Source: Haemonchus contortus
Taxonomy: Eukaryota > Nematoda > Chromadorea > Rhabditida > Trichostrongylidae
Length of the DNA: 64,000 nt
Reading direction: 5' to 3'
NCBI GenBank assembly: GCA_000469685.2
Contig: LS997567.1
Span: 35,399,005 to 35,463,004 of the forward strand
Position 1 is the stretch's first letter. Every line of letters starts with the position of its first letter. Below, in pieces: positions 1 to 11,149 of the stretch. A program made the position numbers and the translations under genes. Below the pieces are notes generated by a model. That model was not told the origin of the DNA and made no database searches. It was given only the letters and a program-made list of their open reading frames with translations.

Positions 1-1255
1 CGACCTATCTGCCTGCTGTCTGTAATCTACAGGCTTTTCATTCGTCATCCTAACCAGGATTGGCAGAATATTAGATGAAGGACAGCCATGTGAGCAAGCG
101 GGGTTTCGGAGAGGATTCGGCACAATCGATCATATTCACACTCTTACAAGACTCTTTGAAGTATCGCGAGTGCAAAATGCCGTTATGTCTTGCGACCAAC
201 GATTTGAAGAAAGCCTCCGACACCTACGAGACAGAAGCGGTAATTGGAGCTCTGGGCAACCATGGCATTCCTACTCGTGACATGAGGATGCTTAGTGAGC
301 TCTACGACATCTTCATGACCAGGGCGACATCTTCACGACCAGGATTTCACCATTCCACAAGGAAGTCATTATCAAGGTGAAGAGAGGTGTCCGGCAGGGC
401 GATACTATTTCGCCCAAACTTTCAGTCCCGCTCTCGAGAATATCATGCGTTATTTGGAATGGGAAGACTTGGGAGTGGAGGTCAATGGCCGCTACCGACA
501 TCACCTCCGCTCTGCAGACGACATCGTATTTATAACACCCAACATCGAGCAGGCGGAACAAATGCTGGCCGAGTTTGGCAGTGTTTGTGGAAGACTCGGT
601 TTGAGACTGGATTAAAGGAAGACGATGTTCATGAAGAACGCGTTGGTTGGAACGGTCTGATGCTCAATTCACAGGAAGAATATCTCCGATTGCTCTAGCT
701 ATGTGTATCTAGGTCGGGAAGTCAACATGATGAACGACCTAGCTCCGGAGCTGGACAGAAGGAAACGCGCCGCATGGGGAACATTTAAGAATATCGAGGG
801 AGTAGTGAAGAAGATAAAGAACATCCGGCTCCGCACTCATTTTTTCGACACTGGTGTCCTTCTTGCTTTGACGAGACCTGGACTCTACGAAAGCAGGATG
901 AGCATGCTGTCAGCGTTACTCAACGCGCTTTGGAAACAACGAAGCTCGGTTGATTACGCTAAGAAATCGACGATCACGTGGGCCGGCCACGTTATGCGAT
1001 ATAGTGATGACCGTTGGACCAGGTCGGTTACGGACTCGATACTTCGGGACATCAAACGAACTCCAGCACGGCCGCCAACGAGATGGTTAGACTTCTTCAC
1101 GAAAGCTCTGAACGAAAGGAATGCTGTACCTCGTGTCCCTGAAGACACTGGACCACTCTGGGTCGTGACAGGGACGAATGGAGACGTTACTTGCGCCCGC
1201 TCGAGGAAGTCGATGATCAACGGGACCACAGGTGATACAGGTGATCAATCCCTAT
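1..1255 (+). mobile_element. RTE-type LINE fragment (reverse transcriptase to 3' end), broken
   Basis: Remnant of an RTE-clade non-LTR retrotransposon, cut by the window start. Translated in shifting frames it shows reverse-transcriptase landmarks: a QAGFR-like block near 95-120, a degenerate LxxxDLKKAxD block (catalytic Asp region) near 180-225, VRQGDTISP near 388-415, and (S)ADDIVF near 508-535, where the usual FADD is changed to SADD. After that come the LNSQEEY block and, at 975-1010, the WAGHVMRYSDDRW segment typical of RTE 3' ends. Several frameshifts and stops break the reading frame, so it is inactive. The RTE copy at 43169-45990 shows the same blocks in the same order. The endonuclease half is outside the window. 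Assignment to RTE rather than another LINE clade rests on the WAGHxxR..DDRW tail. Confidence 0.85.
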
Positions 1256-2315
1256 TTGTCCTTTTATCCAAATATTAGGGCGTCCGGAGAGTTCTGAGAA
1301 AATTTTGGCTCTGAACTTTGAAAGCGTGCTGCTAAGAACGCGCTAAATGAGGACAATGGATTCGATAGCAGGGAAAGGGGCATTATTGATAGATCAATAA
1401 TATGTTTAATTGGTAATCCACGCGGTCGTTCGAATTAAGAAACCGTCGGCCAAATAATGCCATCAATGCAACTACCGGAGGCTTTCGCTTCTCCATCACG
1501 AAAGTAATCGCTTCGACACTCAGCTTTGGAATGAGATATGGCAACTGGAAGGTGGCAGAGACCCTCTCTTGTCACCTACTATAAATGGAACGAACGCTTC
1601 CTCTGAAAAGAGGTTCGCTTTGACGAAGTTTGTCGAAGCGGGCCCCTTCTCAGGGGGCTTCCCCTTCATATCATTTATGGTAGGTTACAAGTGAAAAAAC
1701 GGACACTGTTCTAGCTTTCCTTCAGAACAATGCTCCTCAAAGTCTCAGGAAGTGGAAGAGACAATCTCTACTCCCTATTCCATCATTCATTAGGTTCTAC
1801 GAAAAGTCGTTTTCAAAGGAGTATTCTTTACAAACATCGCCTCTTCTTAACTGAGCAGTAGCGTCAAGAGCGAGCGTCAGTGTATGTCAGAAGCTCCTCG
1901 ACTGTAAGCGAACGTCGACATCAACCGAGTTTATTATTGCTCAGGAGAAAAAGTAGATGTCATATGAAAATCCACACAGGAAATCAGAATGCCCACCAGC
2001 GAACGTAAGGCCACAGCCCGCTATAAAGCGCCGCTCACGCTAAGAGAGACATGAGCTCAATGTCCCTCTGCTAAACGGGGTGTTTTAGTGGGAGATCCGA
2101 CCGGAGTGTGCTGCGGTATACGCAAAAGTATTCTGTTACGGTCTGAGAGAGATAGTGTTTCGTAGCCCCACTATTCAACTGACATCAACACAATGTGACT
2201 GCTATGCTTTCAGAAGCCAATAAGTCTGCTCTACAGTGAAAGAATTCACAAACTGTCGAGAAGTCAAGTAAGTGGTAGATGAATGAATTGCGCCACGCCT
2301 CTGTTCATACTGGGA

Positions 2316-2556
2316 CTTACGTGCGTCCGGGGTTGCGCGCAGCAAAGTGCGCGGCGAAGTTCGTAACGATTTGAACGATTTTAGCGTCTATCATTGGGGC
2401 CCAAATTTGAAGTAGAGTAGATTAGAAGGATCATCTGACCCTACTAAACTACACTAATTCGAGTGTGTCCCCCGAAAATTGGCTTCAGGGTCGTACAAAT
2501 CGTAACAAACTTCGCCGCGCAAGTTGCCACGCGCGTCCTCGGGCGCACGTAATGCA
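2316..2556. repeat. Palindromic MITE, family B, copy 1
   Basis: About 240 bp that folds on itself. The left arm starts ACTTACGTGCGTCCGGGG and the right arm ends with the complementary GGGCGCACGTAA. Internal landmarks are GCGCGGCGAAGTTCG and a mirrored block around ATTTGAAGTAGAGTAGATTAG. Further copies lie at 12462, 51015, 51379 and 53466. There is no coding potential. Confidence 0.7.
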
Positions 2557-2824
2557 CGTCTCCCTCAGTGCCCTATCCGGTTGATGGAGAGACATCGTGG
2601 ATGAGAAGGGCCGCTGTCTTGATCGCTGATCTAACCAGGGAAGGATCCCAACTCGAAGTGGCCATTTGAAATAAGACCTATACTACTAGACGTGTTTTTG
2701 GGCGCTGAGTTCAAATCCGCTTTCCAAATCTGCCAAGCGATTCTCTGAACGGAGTTATGAGGGTGGTTTTAGGTGACATTACATGAGAAAACTTAAATTA
2801 CATGGAAGCAGCCCACTACCCAAC

Positions 2825-2900
2825 GGCGGCTTGGTGTAGTGGTAAGCGTGACGCTTCATGGGCGAGAGGCTAGGGTTCGGATTTTGCGGGGGATCGAGTT
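2825..2900 (+). repeat. tRNA-derived SINE head, left arm
   Basis: Shows a box A-like TGGTGTAGTGGTAAGCG and a box B-like GGTTCGGATTT with tRNA-like spacing after a GGCGGCT start. The 3' side does not provide a matching acceptor strand, so this is a tRNA-derived sequence and not a functional tRNA gene. Confidence 0.55.
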
Positions 2901-3607
2901 TTTGCATTATATAGAATTTTTCCCTCCAGGACTAGGAAATACTCTCATGGTAATTTTTTCACGTTTTATGACCTTCTAAGGCTTTGCTGATACCTTCTCC
3001 TACCTACCTACCTGTTACCGACTGGGAAATTGCGCAAAATTTGGAGTCCGGGCGAGTAAACGCATATGATGAGCAATGATGTTGCTAGAGTGGGTGTTGA
3101 TGCTAGAGTAGGTGTGATCGTGCGTAGCAGACCCGGACTCACCTACACCGGCATTGTTGATAGTGGACTCGTGGACATTATTCAAAGACCAGAAAGCTAT
3201 TCAGTGCGTCTTACCTCCACAAAAGCAGGTGAAGGGACTCACCCGGGTGATTCTGGAACCCTTACGCAATTCTATTTTCCTTCGATCTGGGGTTAGGGAG
3301 TATAAAGCAACGAGCTGTGAAGAGTTATTTTTCATCCGTTCCTCCCATTGTGAAAAGTTCCTTCGCTTCAAACATCCCGTGCTACAGTATCACATTTGTT
3401 CCTAAAGTGGCAAAAGTTACCCTACTGTGATTCCTGCTGTGAATATAGAGTGCATGGGCATGCAAGTAAAACTGAAGTATTACTTTAAGTGGATAAACAT
3501 CGGCAAAGGCCTTAAAAGGTCATAAAACGTGATAAAATCACCATGAGAGTATTTCCTAGTCCTGGAGGGAAAAATTCTATATAATGCAAAAACATAATGC
3601 AAAAACT

Positions 3608-3679
3608 CGGTCCCCCACAAAACCCGAACCCTAGCCTCTCGCCTATGAAGCGTCAAGCTTACCACTACACCAAGCCGCC
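3608..3679 (-). repeat. tRNA-derived SINE head, right arm
   Basis: Reverse-complement partner of the 2825-2900 block, with the same A-box and B-box-like segments on the minus strand. The two face each other across the spacer of the inverted repeat. Confidence 0.55.
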
Positions 3680-4089
3680 GTTGAGAAGCGGGCTGTTTCC
3701 ATGTAATTTAAGTTTTCTCATGTAATGTCACCTAAAACCGCCCTCATAACTCCGTTCAGAGAATCGCTTGGCAGATTTGGAAAGCAGATTCGAACTCAGC
3801 GCCCAAAAACACATCTAGTAGTATAGGTCTTATTTCAAATGGCCACTTCGAGTTGGGATCCTTCCCTGGTAAGTTTGTTGCTGCAGTTGTTTTGTGTTAA
3901 AAAACCGGCCGAATGTTCTCAAAACTTTTAGGACACCCTAATTGAAATCCAAATGTTGCCACGTGAAGTCGTGGTATGAAAACTTCCGGGCACTCTTGAT
4001 TGAAATCGGCTCTACTTAATTATGCGCAATAGGTATGATCTGCGCTCATGCATAACCTTCCCCGTTTACAGACATTCTACCCTCATCAC

Positions 4090-4730
4090 AAGCAGGCGCA
4101 CGAATGCTAGTCCCGAGCCAGGTTCTGCCCTTTCGATCACCTTACTGTGAGTCGCAATGCAATAGAAGCAGACCTGCCACGTGGAACGCTATTTGTTTGT
4201 ACACGCATCCTAATCCTGTGAGGGGTCCGGGAACTTCTCCCCTAACACGGCGTCGCACACGCCGCACCCGCCGCCTATCGCAGGATTGCGATGAAAGATT
4301 GGAGCGCGCAATTTGTGAGGTAGGGAGTCCTTTAATTATTTGAATTGGCTGGTCGCTTCTTTCAATTTCAATGAGGTATTGATCGTCGTTTATACAGGAA
4401 GAGTCGTTTTAATTGATCAAGACTAGTTAACATGAAAACTAAAAAGAAACAGAAGAAAAAACGATAAAATCAAATGAAAAGCAAGCCAGTCAAGGAAAAA
4501 TATCGCGCCCTGTCGATTTGCGATAGGCGGGGTGAGTACGGTAATTGCGGTGACATTTGCCGCATGCCGCAAGGGAGAATGCCACGATAGGGGAGAAGTT
4601 CCGTTACCCTCCTGTCAGATATACGACATCGCGCATTGGAATAAGTTCTCCGCAGGGCCTAGCGGGTCAGTGTACGTGATAGCGTTGTATCGTATCCAGG
4701 CATTCATGCCAGGATACGTCATAACGAAAA
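4090..4730. repeat. Degenerate palindromic repeat
   Basis: GGAACTTCTCCCCTA near 4220 and the complementary TAGGGGAGAAGTTCC near 4590, with mirrored CCGCCTATCGCA / TGCGATAGGCGG blocks between them, indicate an old foldback element. A related half-copy containing AAAGGAACTTCTCCCC lies near 40300 in a gene 2 intron. Confidence 0.4.
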
Positions 4731-4739
4731 ATTCATTTT

Positions 4740-5700
4740 TGAGTACCCTTACTTATTCATTATGGTTTTTATGTCATTTTATCTCGTTTTCCAGAGCAAT
4801 CATGAGGAGTTCGAGTGACGGAGGATTTGTTGAAGCCAGCAGAGCACATGATTTTTCAATTCATTGCACAGAAAAGGTGGGCGACACCGATAACCATGTG
4901 AGCGACTTGCATCATTTATTCGCGCTTGCTTTTTATCTTTTACTGTTCTTTTTTTTGAGCGGCTTCGTCCCCATAATGCCAAGTCGAGGGCAGTGTTACA
5001 GTAGAACGCAACGAATGTCAGAAACATCCAATCCAAACGCTCTAATGCTTTAGTGGCGGGAATAGGTTGCACCATGCTGGCGGAAATACTAGGAAGATTT
5101 GTCTCTTAGCCTTTGCTGTTTTCTCCTATGATGTAAAAGTGGTCTTGCACCCATTGGCAGAGGTGAGTTATATCTTACTTGAACTAAGGGCACTAGCTAA
5201 TTGGTATTGTTCATGAGCAGCCAGTGGTAAGACGGGGCCTGTCACTCCTTCTTTCCTTCAGATACTGCTGCAGCTTTAGAAAGAAGGTACTCAACCTTTC
5301 ACTAAGTTTTTTCCTATAGTATGTTTTTTTTCATTTCGAATTTTCAGATTCCGAACGGAATGCTCCAATGCATTATCTGGAGATAGGGTGTTTTACACCT
5401 GCTGTGAGCTTTAATTGCTACTAGCTTGATGGAAAAAGAAGCGGAAGTAATTCGAAGTTTACCAGACTTTGCCTTGTACACTTTCTTTATAATTATCTCT
5501 TTACACTTCTCCAACCAAAACATTTTAGGGACTAAACGCCTAGACAGGCAGCTCGAGTGAAAGGCGGGCGAACCTGGAATAGCTGTCACCGTTGGCAATC
5601 ATACCCGCCAAAGGGGTGAGAAAACAAACTTTCAAATCCTGATGTTTTCTGACCTTTCCTTTTCCTATTTACTACTATAAATTTACTTAAGTGGCTGTCT
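4740..5700. other. Unassigned non-coding stretch
   Basis: I see no exon pair, transposon end or RNA gene here. The open frame at 4532-5053 has no recognisable protein features and overlaps the degenerate palindrome. Confidence 0.4.
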
Positions 5701-5746
5701 AAACGACATGCGAGCCTTTCAACATAATACTTGTACGTCAGCATAG

Positions 5747-6232
5747 ATGAACCTGTCTATAGTAAGTTCAAGGTTGTTAGAATCATACTCGAAAGTCAAT
5801 GATAGTTTAAAACATTTGCAACAGTTCCTCCATATTAATCTTGAGAATCCTTTGGTTATGCTTTACGGGCGAAGAACCCTGTCATCGATTTTCCCGCGCT
5901 CATTCTGGATGGATGCAGACAGTAACGGAACTATACACCTCATAAATAACACTATGGCAACTTTCGAGAAAAAGGTTGGTTACTGCGTTAAGCATAAAAA
6001 GTCCCTATCTTTTGAGGGCTAGTGCAACCTAATTTTTCGAACTCAACTCTACACTTGCAGCTAACAACAGAGGATACCCAAGATTTGAGATAACTTTTGT
6101 TAAGGTTTCATACTTTATGATGATGTGAAATCAATTTTCATATCTTCAGGTATCGTTCCCATCAGTGTACGATGTACCCGCAGTTCCATTCATAAAGAAG
6201 AGTGGGAAGGAGTGTTGTTCTCCGGAAGTTCA
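5747..6232 (+). CDS. Candidate exons of an unrecognised small gene
   Basis: A plausible splice set can be read. An acceptor GTACGTCAG precedes an ATG at 5747 (MNLSI, donor GTAAGT at 5762). A following segment starts after CATTTGCAACAG near 5823 and runs to 5974 (FLHINLENPLVMLYG...MATFEKK), followed by GTTGGT. A third piece, 6150-6232, starts after TATCTTCAG and encodes VSFPSVYDVPAVPFIKKSG... with donor GTGAGT. Phases agree at the two joins (0 and 0). The third exon ends in phase 2. A possible last exon starts after GTTTGTCAG near 6310 (QAQCSRSYQHFPPSIF, stop). An alternative set of exons exists around 6400-6730. I do not recognise the protein. It could also be chance open sequence upstream of gene 1. 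Confidence 0.3.
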
Positions 6233-6329
6233 GTGAGTTGATAAGAGTAAGTAAAGTTCCTCCAGTTATTAAAGTTCAGAATATAAAATTAAATGGGAGG
6301 GTCGTTTGTCAGGGCTCAATGTAGTCGAT

Positions 6330-7490
6330 CATATCAACATTTTCCACCTTCCATTTTCTAAGCCAGCCATCACTGTTCAGTGACCTTGTACTATATTTGA
6401 GGTTTCTTTCGGCAATATGAAAGGCCATAGAGGTCCACAGTGTGGAATAGAAGGGTTTCTAAGATTTGGCCTGCCTAGAAAACTTGAAGGTAAGCCAAAT
6501 ATTATGCCATACACACTATATTATTTCGTAATTTTGTTATGCCATACTTTTCAAAAAACTACTTGGATGTTTAATGGAAAACATCAAAGTTGTTTTTCAA
6601 TTATACACATGTTCAGGTTGCTCCAGATTTACGGTATTGCGATCAATGGTCAATGCAGCAAGAAGTCGGTTGCGAAACAAAAGAAAAGAGAAGGACGTGT
6701 CGGCGACAGAACATCGCGGATATCCTGCTCGATAGGATCGAGAACTTTTAATGTGATCCATTCATTTTTTCGTTTTCCTTTTTTCATGTACGCTATGAAT
6801 TTCTGCAATCCGTAATGAAGCTATCCATGAAATTCGTGATTATTGTAGTGTTTCAACGCGAGTGATATCGGTTATTCATTGTTGTTCATCTCTCAAACAG
6901 GGTTTTCTTCCGAATATTCGCGAAAGGCTGCCTGAAATTATTTGGTTCTTCCACTGCCTTCGAATGGAGATTGCTCAGGTCGTTCGGAGGAATAGGGGCA
7001 GATGTCTGCAGCAGTGAATGCAGCAAGCTGCAGTGTGTACGAAGAGACTACACAATTTTGCTTTTGATTGTGCCCATGCTGCCAAAACTGGCAAAATAAT
7101 CGACCTTGGCATCGAATTGATACTCCAATGGTGGGGTATAGGCTTCTCAATGTGAAGTAAAGCTGATCACTATTCGACCAACAACAGCATTAAAATGGCG
7201 TCGTCGAATGTCTAGAGGTGAAGGGTTCATCTCGTGTTGGTCAAAAGCTATCCATGGTACTAAAGCAAGTCGATCCGATATCGAGCATGGTTCGAATTCA
7301 AGATAGTTTTGTATACATCAAGATTATGACTCTTTCCGTAGCGGCGCAGAGGGTGGAAATGACGCATATCCTCCTAAAATAATCTAAATATAGTTTATAC
7401 AACTTACTGGAAGTGATGTTAGTTTTCAAGAGAGTTACCGTTCACCCTAGAAGATTCTTCTTTCGCAGTGTGTGTACCATTGGGTATCCA
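6330..7490. other. Unassigned stretch upstream of gene 1
   Basis: An AG-bounded open segment follows TACACATGTTCAG at 6618 and could be a terminal exon: one frame reads VAPDLRYCDQWSMQQEVGC and continues to a stop near 6751. No preceding exon fits it in phase. Otherwise nothing assignable. Confidence 0.25.
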
Positions 7491-7498
7491 GTGGCTGC

Positions 7499-7925
7499 TT
7501 TCATAGTCCGCCGGCCGGCTGGCGTGCCACGAGGCAGTGCTGGGGGGAGGAGGGCGGCAGACGGTCGGTCGAGGGGTTGAAAACAAGGAAGAAGAAGATC
7601 AAAAACCAAACAACCAGGGGCTCGTGCAAATGGTTTTTGATCTTGTCTCTCCTTGTTCACAGCCCTTCGAGGGGCTGACTGATCGTCTGCCTCCCTCCTC
7701 CCCCTAGCACTGCCTCGTGGCACGCCGGCCGGCCGGCCGGGGACTATGAAAGCAGCCAAGGGTGCTTTCAACCGACGAGCGCGAGCGCGCATCCGACTGA
7801 CGGCGACGCCAGCCACTTGTTGACAACACCGGCGCGTGATCCGTCGGGTTCAATGATAGCCAACAACACCGTCGTCAGGACGCCAGCTCGCGGTCGCGTC
7901 GTTGAAGTCTGAAAGCAGCCAATAG
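7499..7925. repeat. GC-rich palindrome cluster
   Basis: Two adjacent foldback repeats. The first (7499-7751) has arms of about 105-115 bp containing GCGTGCCACGAGGCAGTGCT and GGCCGGCCGGCC runs, mirrored around a short GATCAAAAACCA-containing centre. The second (about 7755-7925) has a left end GGTGCTTTCAACCGACG and a right end complementary to GGCTGCTTTCAGACTTCAACG. The open frames here come from the repeat and are not genes. Confidence 0.6.
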
Positions 7926-8705
7926 GCATTCATTTGTTGGAAGGCTAGGGTATCCCACCCATCAAAACGATTACTTTTTTTTGATTGCTCTGAGGAATCT
8001 TCTTTTCTCACAATTTGGTTTTTATAATATTTACTGTTATTAGATAATGCAGTAGAGAGGAAACAGAAATCGATGTCGCTCTTAAAGGGTAATAACAAAG
8101 TAGAACGAATATATGGCATGGGTTGGAGTGTAGTTTATCCTTGGGTGATCTACTTGATGAGGCTGCACTGATAGAAGCTTGCACACTAGCTGACAATTTT
8201 CTCGCCTACTACTGGCTTTTAAATTGCTGTTCTACTCATAGTAATCAATGCCACGCTTTTTTAACAGCTACGGCTTTCCTTTGGCTTTCATTTACCTAAT
8301 TTTACAAATGAAAGAAATACGATACATTTAAAATAATTCTCAGAAACGGGAAGATCATATATTACCGATTCATGAGTGGCCTCAATCGCATTTGTGCGCT
8401 TGTCCCACTTCAAAATCGAAACTATTTCAAAGGCAACATTGTACGTGAATTTACCTACTGTGCGTTTTTGAAACATTATCCCCTTTTCAGGAAATTCACA
8501 ACTTTACGTGTAGCATACAGAAACAAAGTGTTACTATTTATAGTGTAAGACAAGCATATGACCAGTCGCCTTCAAAAGGTCAGGGTTCACGGAAAGCCGT
8601 CACTGTTAAGCTTTGTCCCAGATCATACAATTCCATCAGTTATGACTTGAAAGCTTCCCGTTTCACGATGTCTGATAAATGAATTTCTTGACATTTTTCT
8701 AGCTT

Positions 8706-8942
8706 TCACTGATTTCTCAATGCCGCGGTCATTTCACATCTTGGTGCACCCATCATTTCATTACTATTCAGTAGAACAGGCCCTTCTTGAAGTAGTGAGG
8801 GAAGTGGTAAACATTGACACGTCCGACGCTTCTCTCGTTTAAAATTGGCGGCGTTCTTGGATTCATCGTCTTCCGTATAACTTACTACATATCTCCTATT
8901 GCTCGGTAATTTCAAATTCCTCTCTACTTCTGTGTCTCAGTT
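8706..8942 (-). CDS. Open segment, possible terminal exon, unrecognised
   Basis: On the minus strand an open segment follows CTGAGACACAG (an AG, but a poor pyrimidine tract) and runs to a stop at 8706. It is hydrophilic and protein-like (SYTEDDESKNAANFKREKRR). No upstream exon with matching phase was found and no domain is recognised, so chance coding is quite possible. Confidence 0.2.
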
Positions 8943-8949
8943 ATGATTT

Positions 8950-11110
8950 CCTTTTATATGCGATGCTTTCAGTAATCAAATACAATCAGTTCATGTTGCT
9001 ACCACGAGCTCTACTAGCCATCACCCGCAAAGTCGTAATCCTTTTGATCCTCACACTAACGCAAAAAGAGACTTCATTTCCTGCCTTGGCCTGGTTTGTA
9101 GGAAACGCTTTCGAAGGTCAATTCTCCTCTGTTTTAATGAAAACTTTCTCATCGCGCGGTCCTAGTTAGTGGGCAAGCTGATTTTGGGTTATGCGATCTC
9201 TCAAATCGTGCTTGTCAACATAGCCGGCTTTCCAATATTTCTTCGTACTTGAGAATTTTTTTTGTAGGCTGTAGATTTAACTGATCTAAGAAACGTCAAG
9301 CTTTTAAGCCTCAATCAGTTAAGATTGTTAGGGACTAAGGTTTATCAGTAAGTAATAAGTATTAGGTATCATGTATTAAGTACGAAGGATGACCTGGGTA
9401 GAAAACGTGCTCCAATGACAACGGGAAAACTAGAAATTTCGTTCGATGGCTTGTTACTTTTGAACTGCATATGTGACGACTTTCTGAGGTATCCTAATCA
9501 ATAACAAGATCTCTGACCTCTGTGTTTAATTTTAGGTCAAAAATTTGATTGCTCGCTTGCTTGTTTTTCTTTTGTCTTCCTTCTATTGCAAACGAATTAC
9601 TCCTTCCCACTGGTAAGGTAAGAAAGCTGCTTATCTACCTGTCAAAGTTCAAAGTGAAAATGTATACTTTTACGAGGGGGGGGGGGGGGGGGGGGAAGGG
9701 GGGAGAAGGGGGAGAAAATATTGATGAACAAATAGACAGCCTTGTCAGCACTTGCTGATCAGAGGCGGGGACAGACGGGAGCGCCTCGCTGTAATTGTTC
9801 CGCTGCCACCAATGGGGGCTTTGCACTCTAGTGATATTACGGTGACCGTCACCCTATTCGTAGGTGTAATTTCTTTCCCTCTGCCTTCCCTCCCTTTCCC
9901 TGATTGCCCCGGTTCCATTGTAGAGTTTAACAAAAGCAAACTTTACGGGTAAAGAAGTCAGCGAACCAAATGTCGGCCGACATTTGGAATAGGGGTTTTT
10001 TATATCTCTACAGTTTTTTATCTGAGTATATCTGAGTTGTTTCTCTACGAAGGCTGTCTTCTGTAGTACGGTGCACCACAGAGTAGCATGTTCAATTCCA
10101 CTCAGTATCATTCCCTAACAGAGACTTTTTGTCATTGAAACATCGTTGTCTGTTAACTGCCGTTTTTAGGTCCCTATGTCAAAAATTAAAATCGCGTTAC
10201 ACTTTATAATCATGGAGCTTTTTTTAATTCATGGGGGTGGGACTCCTTTGTGAAGGAGCCATCATTAAGAAATACTGCTTACAAGCAGGCTCCTTTTTAG
10301 TGGTGTCGATCTACTTTCTGACTGCTGATTCGAACGAGAAGCTCAACTTTCTGCTTCAGCTTGACTGCAGTGAAACTTGTCTCATACTTGTTTATTCCTT
10401 GTTTCCAATGATCTTCTTTTTCTTCTTCCTACGTTCGTCCTACTCAGTTTATCCTACCAACGCGAGGTCTAGACACTACCGCTGACTGAAGCTGACTTAC
10501 ACACCACTTTTGAAGCGCGATTTTTTTTCTTCGAATAGTCGCCATTAGCAGTTCACAGCCTCCATACTATTCACTGGGGCCTCGAAATCTATAGGTACTC
10601 AACTTAGCGCGAAAACGCGCTCCAACGCTAAATTTTGGAAAAAGGGGATTTCGCTAATTCAAATTTCGCTGCGTATCGACTGAACGTAAATCCTCTCGAA
10701 GCTACGAGTCATTTCCCCGACGATAATACCTTGTTTTTCAAATCTAATTACACATCTTCATTGTTTGCTTGTGTTTCATTTGATTTTTTCCTATTGCTAT
10801 CTTCTAACTCTTGCTAATCACAAAGCCACTTGTTACAGATGAGTCCGCTGGTAAGTTTAAGGAGATATATTGCTACTGAAGGGGGATGGGGGAAGAGGAA
10901 TGTTTTTGGAAATGGAGGTCAGAAAGTCTAAGTACTCGCTGATCGGCTGACTGAAAGTGGACCCAGACAACAGCGTGTGGGTGTAGCCATCCCGCGGCTG
11001 GTAGTGGGAGGCGGGACCCTCCATTGCGATTACGGTGTTCGCCTTCTATTCGTTGAAGTAATCCCGCGATACAAAGTTAGTTTCTTTCTGATAATAAATG
11101 CTAGACGTCT
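8950..11110. other. Unassigned region upstream of gene 1, with a long poly-G run
   Basis: Contains a run of 20 G at 9676-9695 followed by more G-rich sequence, which could form a quadruplex. An AG-bounded 12-nt open piece at 10839-10850 (ATGAGTCCGCTG, then GTAAGT) could be a 5' leader exon of gene 1. Joined to the next acceptor at 11118 it gives only a very short reading frame, so it is not used in the coding model. Any promoter of gene 1 should lie here, but no clear element was seen. Confidence 0.35.
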
Positions 11111-11111
11111 C

Positions 11112-11149
11112 ATTTCAGGGTTATAAGCGATCTGTCGAAAAAATCTTTA
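11112..11149 (+). promoter_or_regulatory. 5' acceptor and leader of gene 1 (possible trans-splice site)
   Basis: ATTTCAG ends at 11118, 31 nt before the gene 1 ATG, which is where a nematode spliced-leader acceptor usually lies. It could instead be a normal acceptor for an upstream leader exon such as 10839-10850. Confidence 0.45.

Larger units (their letters stand above)
2633..3870. repeat. Long inverted repeat with a tRNA-like SINE head in each arm
   Basis: Arms of about 350 bp (2633-2985 and 3505-3870) are near-perfect reverse complements around a spacer of about 0.5 kb. Each arm begins CCAGGGAAGGATCCCAACTC when read inward and contains the tRNA-like block described separately. The spacer shows no recognisable gene. 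It sits inside family A copy a. The motif CCAGGGAAGGATCCCAA recurs alone near 42032. Confidence 0.75.
1275..3941. mobile_element. TA-inserted DNA element, family A, copy a, with internal insertions
   Basis: Terminal inverted repeats begin TTAGGGCGTCCGGAGAGTT at 1275 and end with the complement ...GGACACCCTAA at 3941. The left end is preceded by TA, as for Tc1/mariner insertions; the right end is not cleanly TA-flanked. The same termini bound the element at 48427-49461 (about 1.03 kb) and the copies near 16920 and 22373. This copy is longer because it carries a family B MITE (2316-2556) and a tRNA-like inverted-repeat block (2633-3870). No intact transposase is readable. A second, more diverged copy of the right end follows at about 3975-4005. 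Confidence 0.65.

Noticed and set aside
2825..2900. Functional tRNA gene
   Set aside because: A and B boxes are recognisable, but the acceptor 3' strand is missing and the sequence is duplicated within a repeat.
10839..10850. ATGAGTCCGCTG as the first coding exon of gene 1
   Set aside because: Joined to the 11118 acceptor it reaches a stop after 15 further codons and is out of frame with the gene 1 coding sequence.
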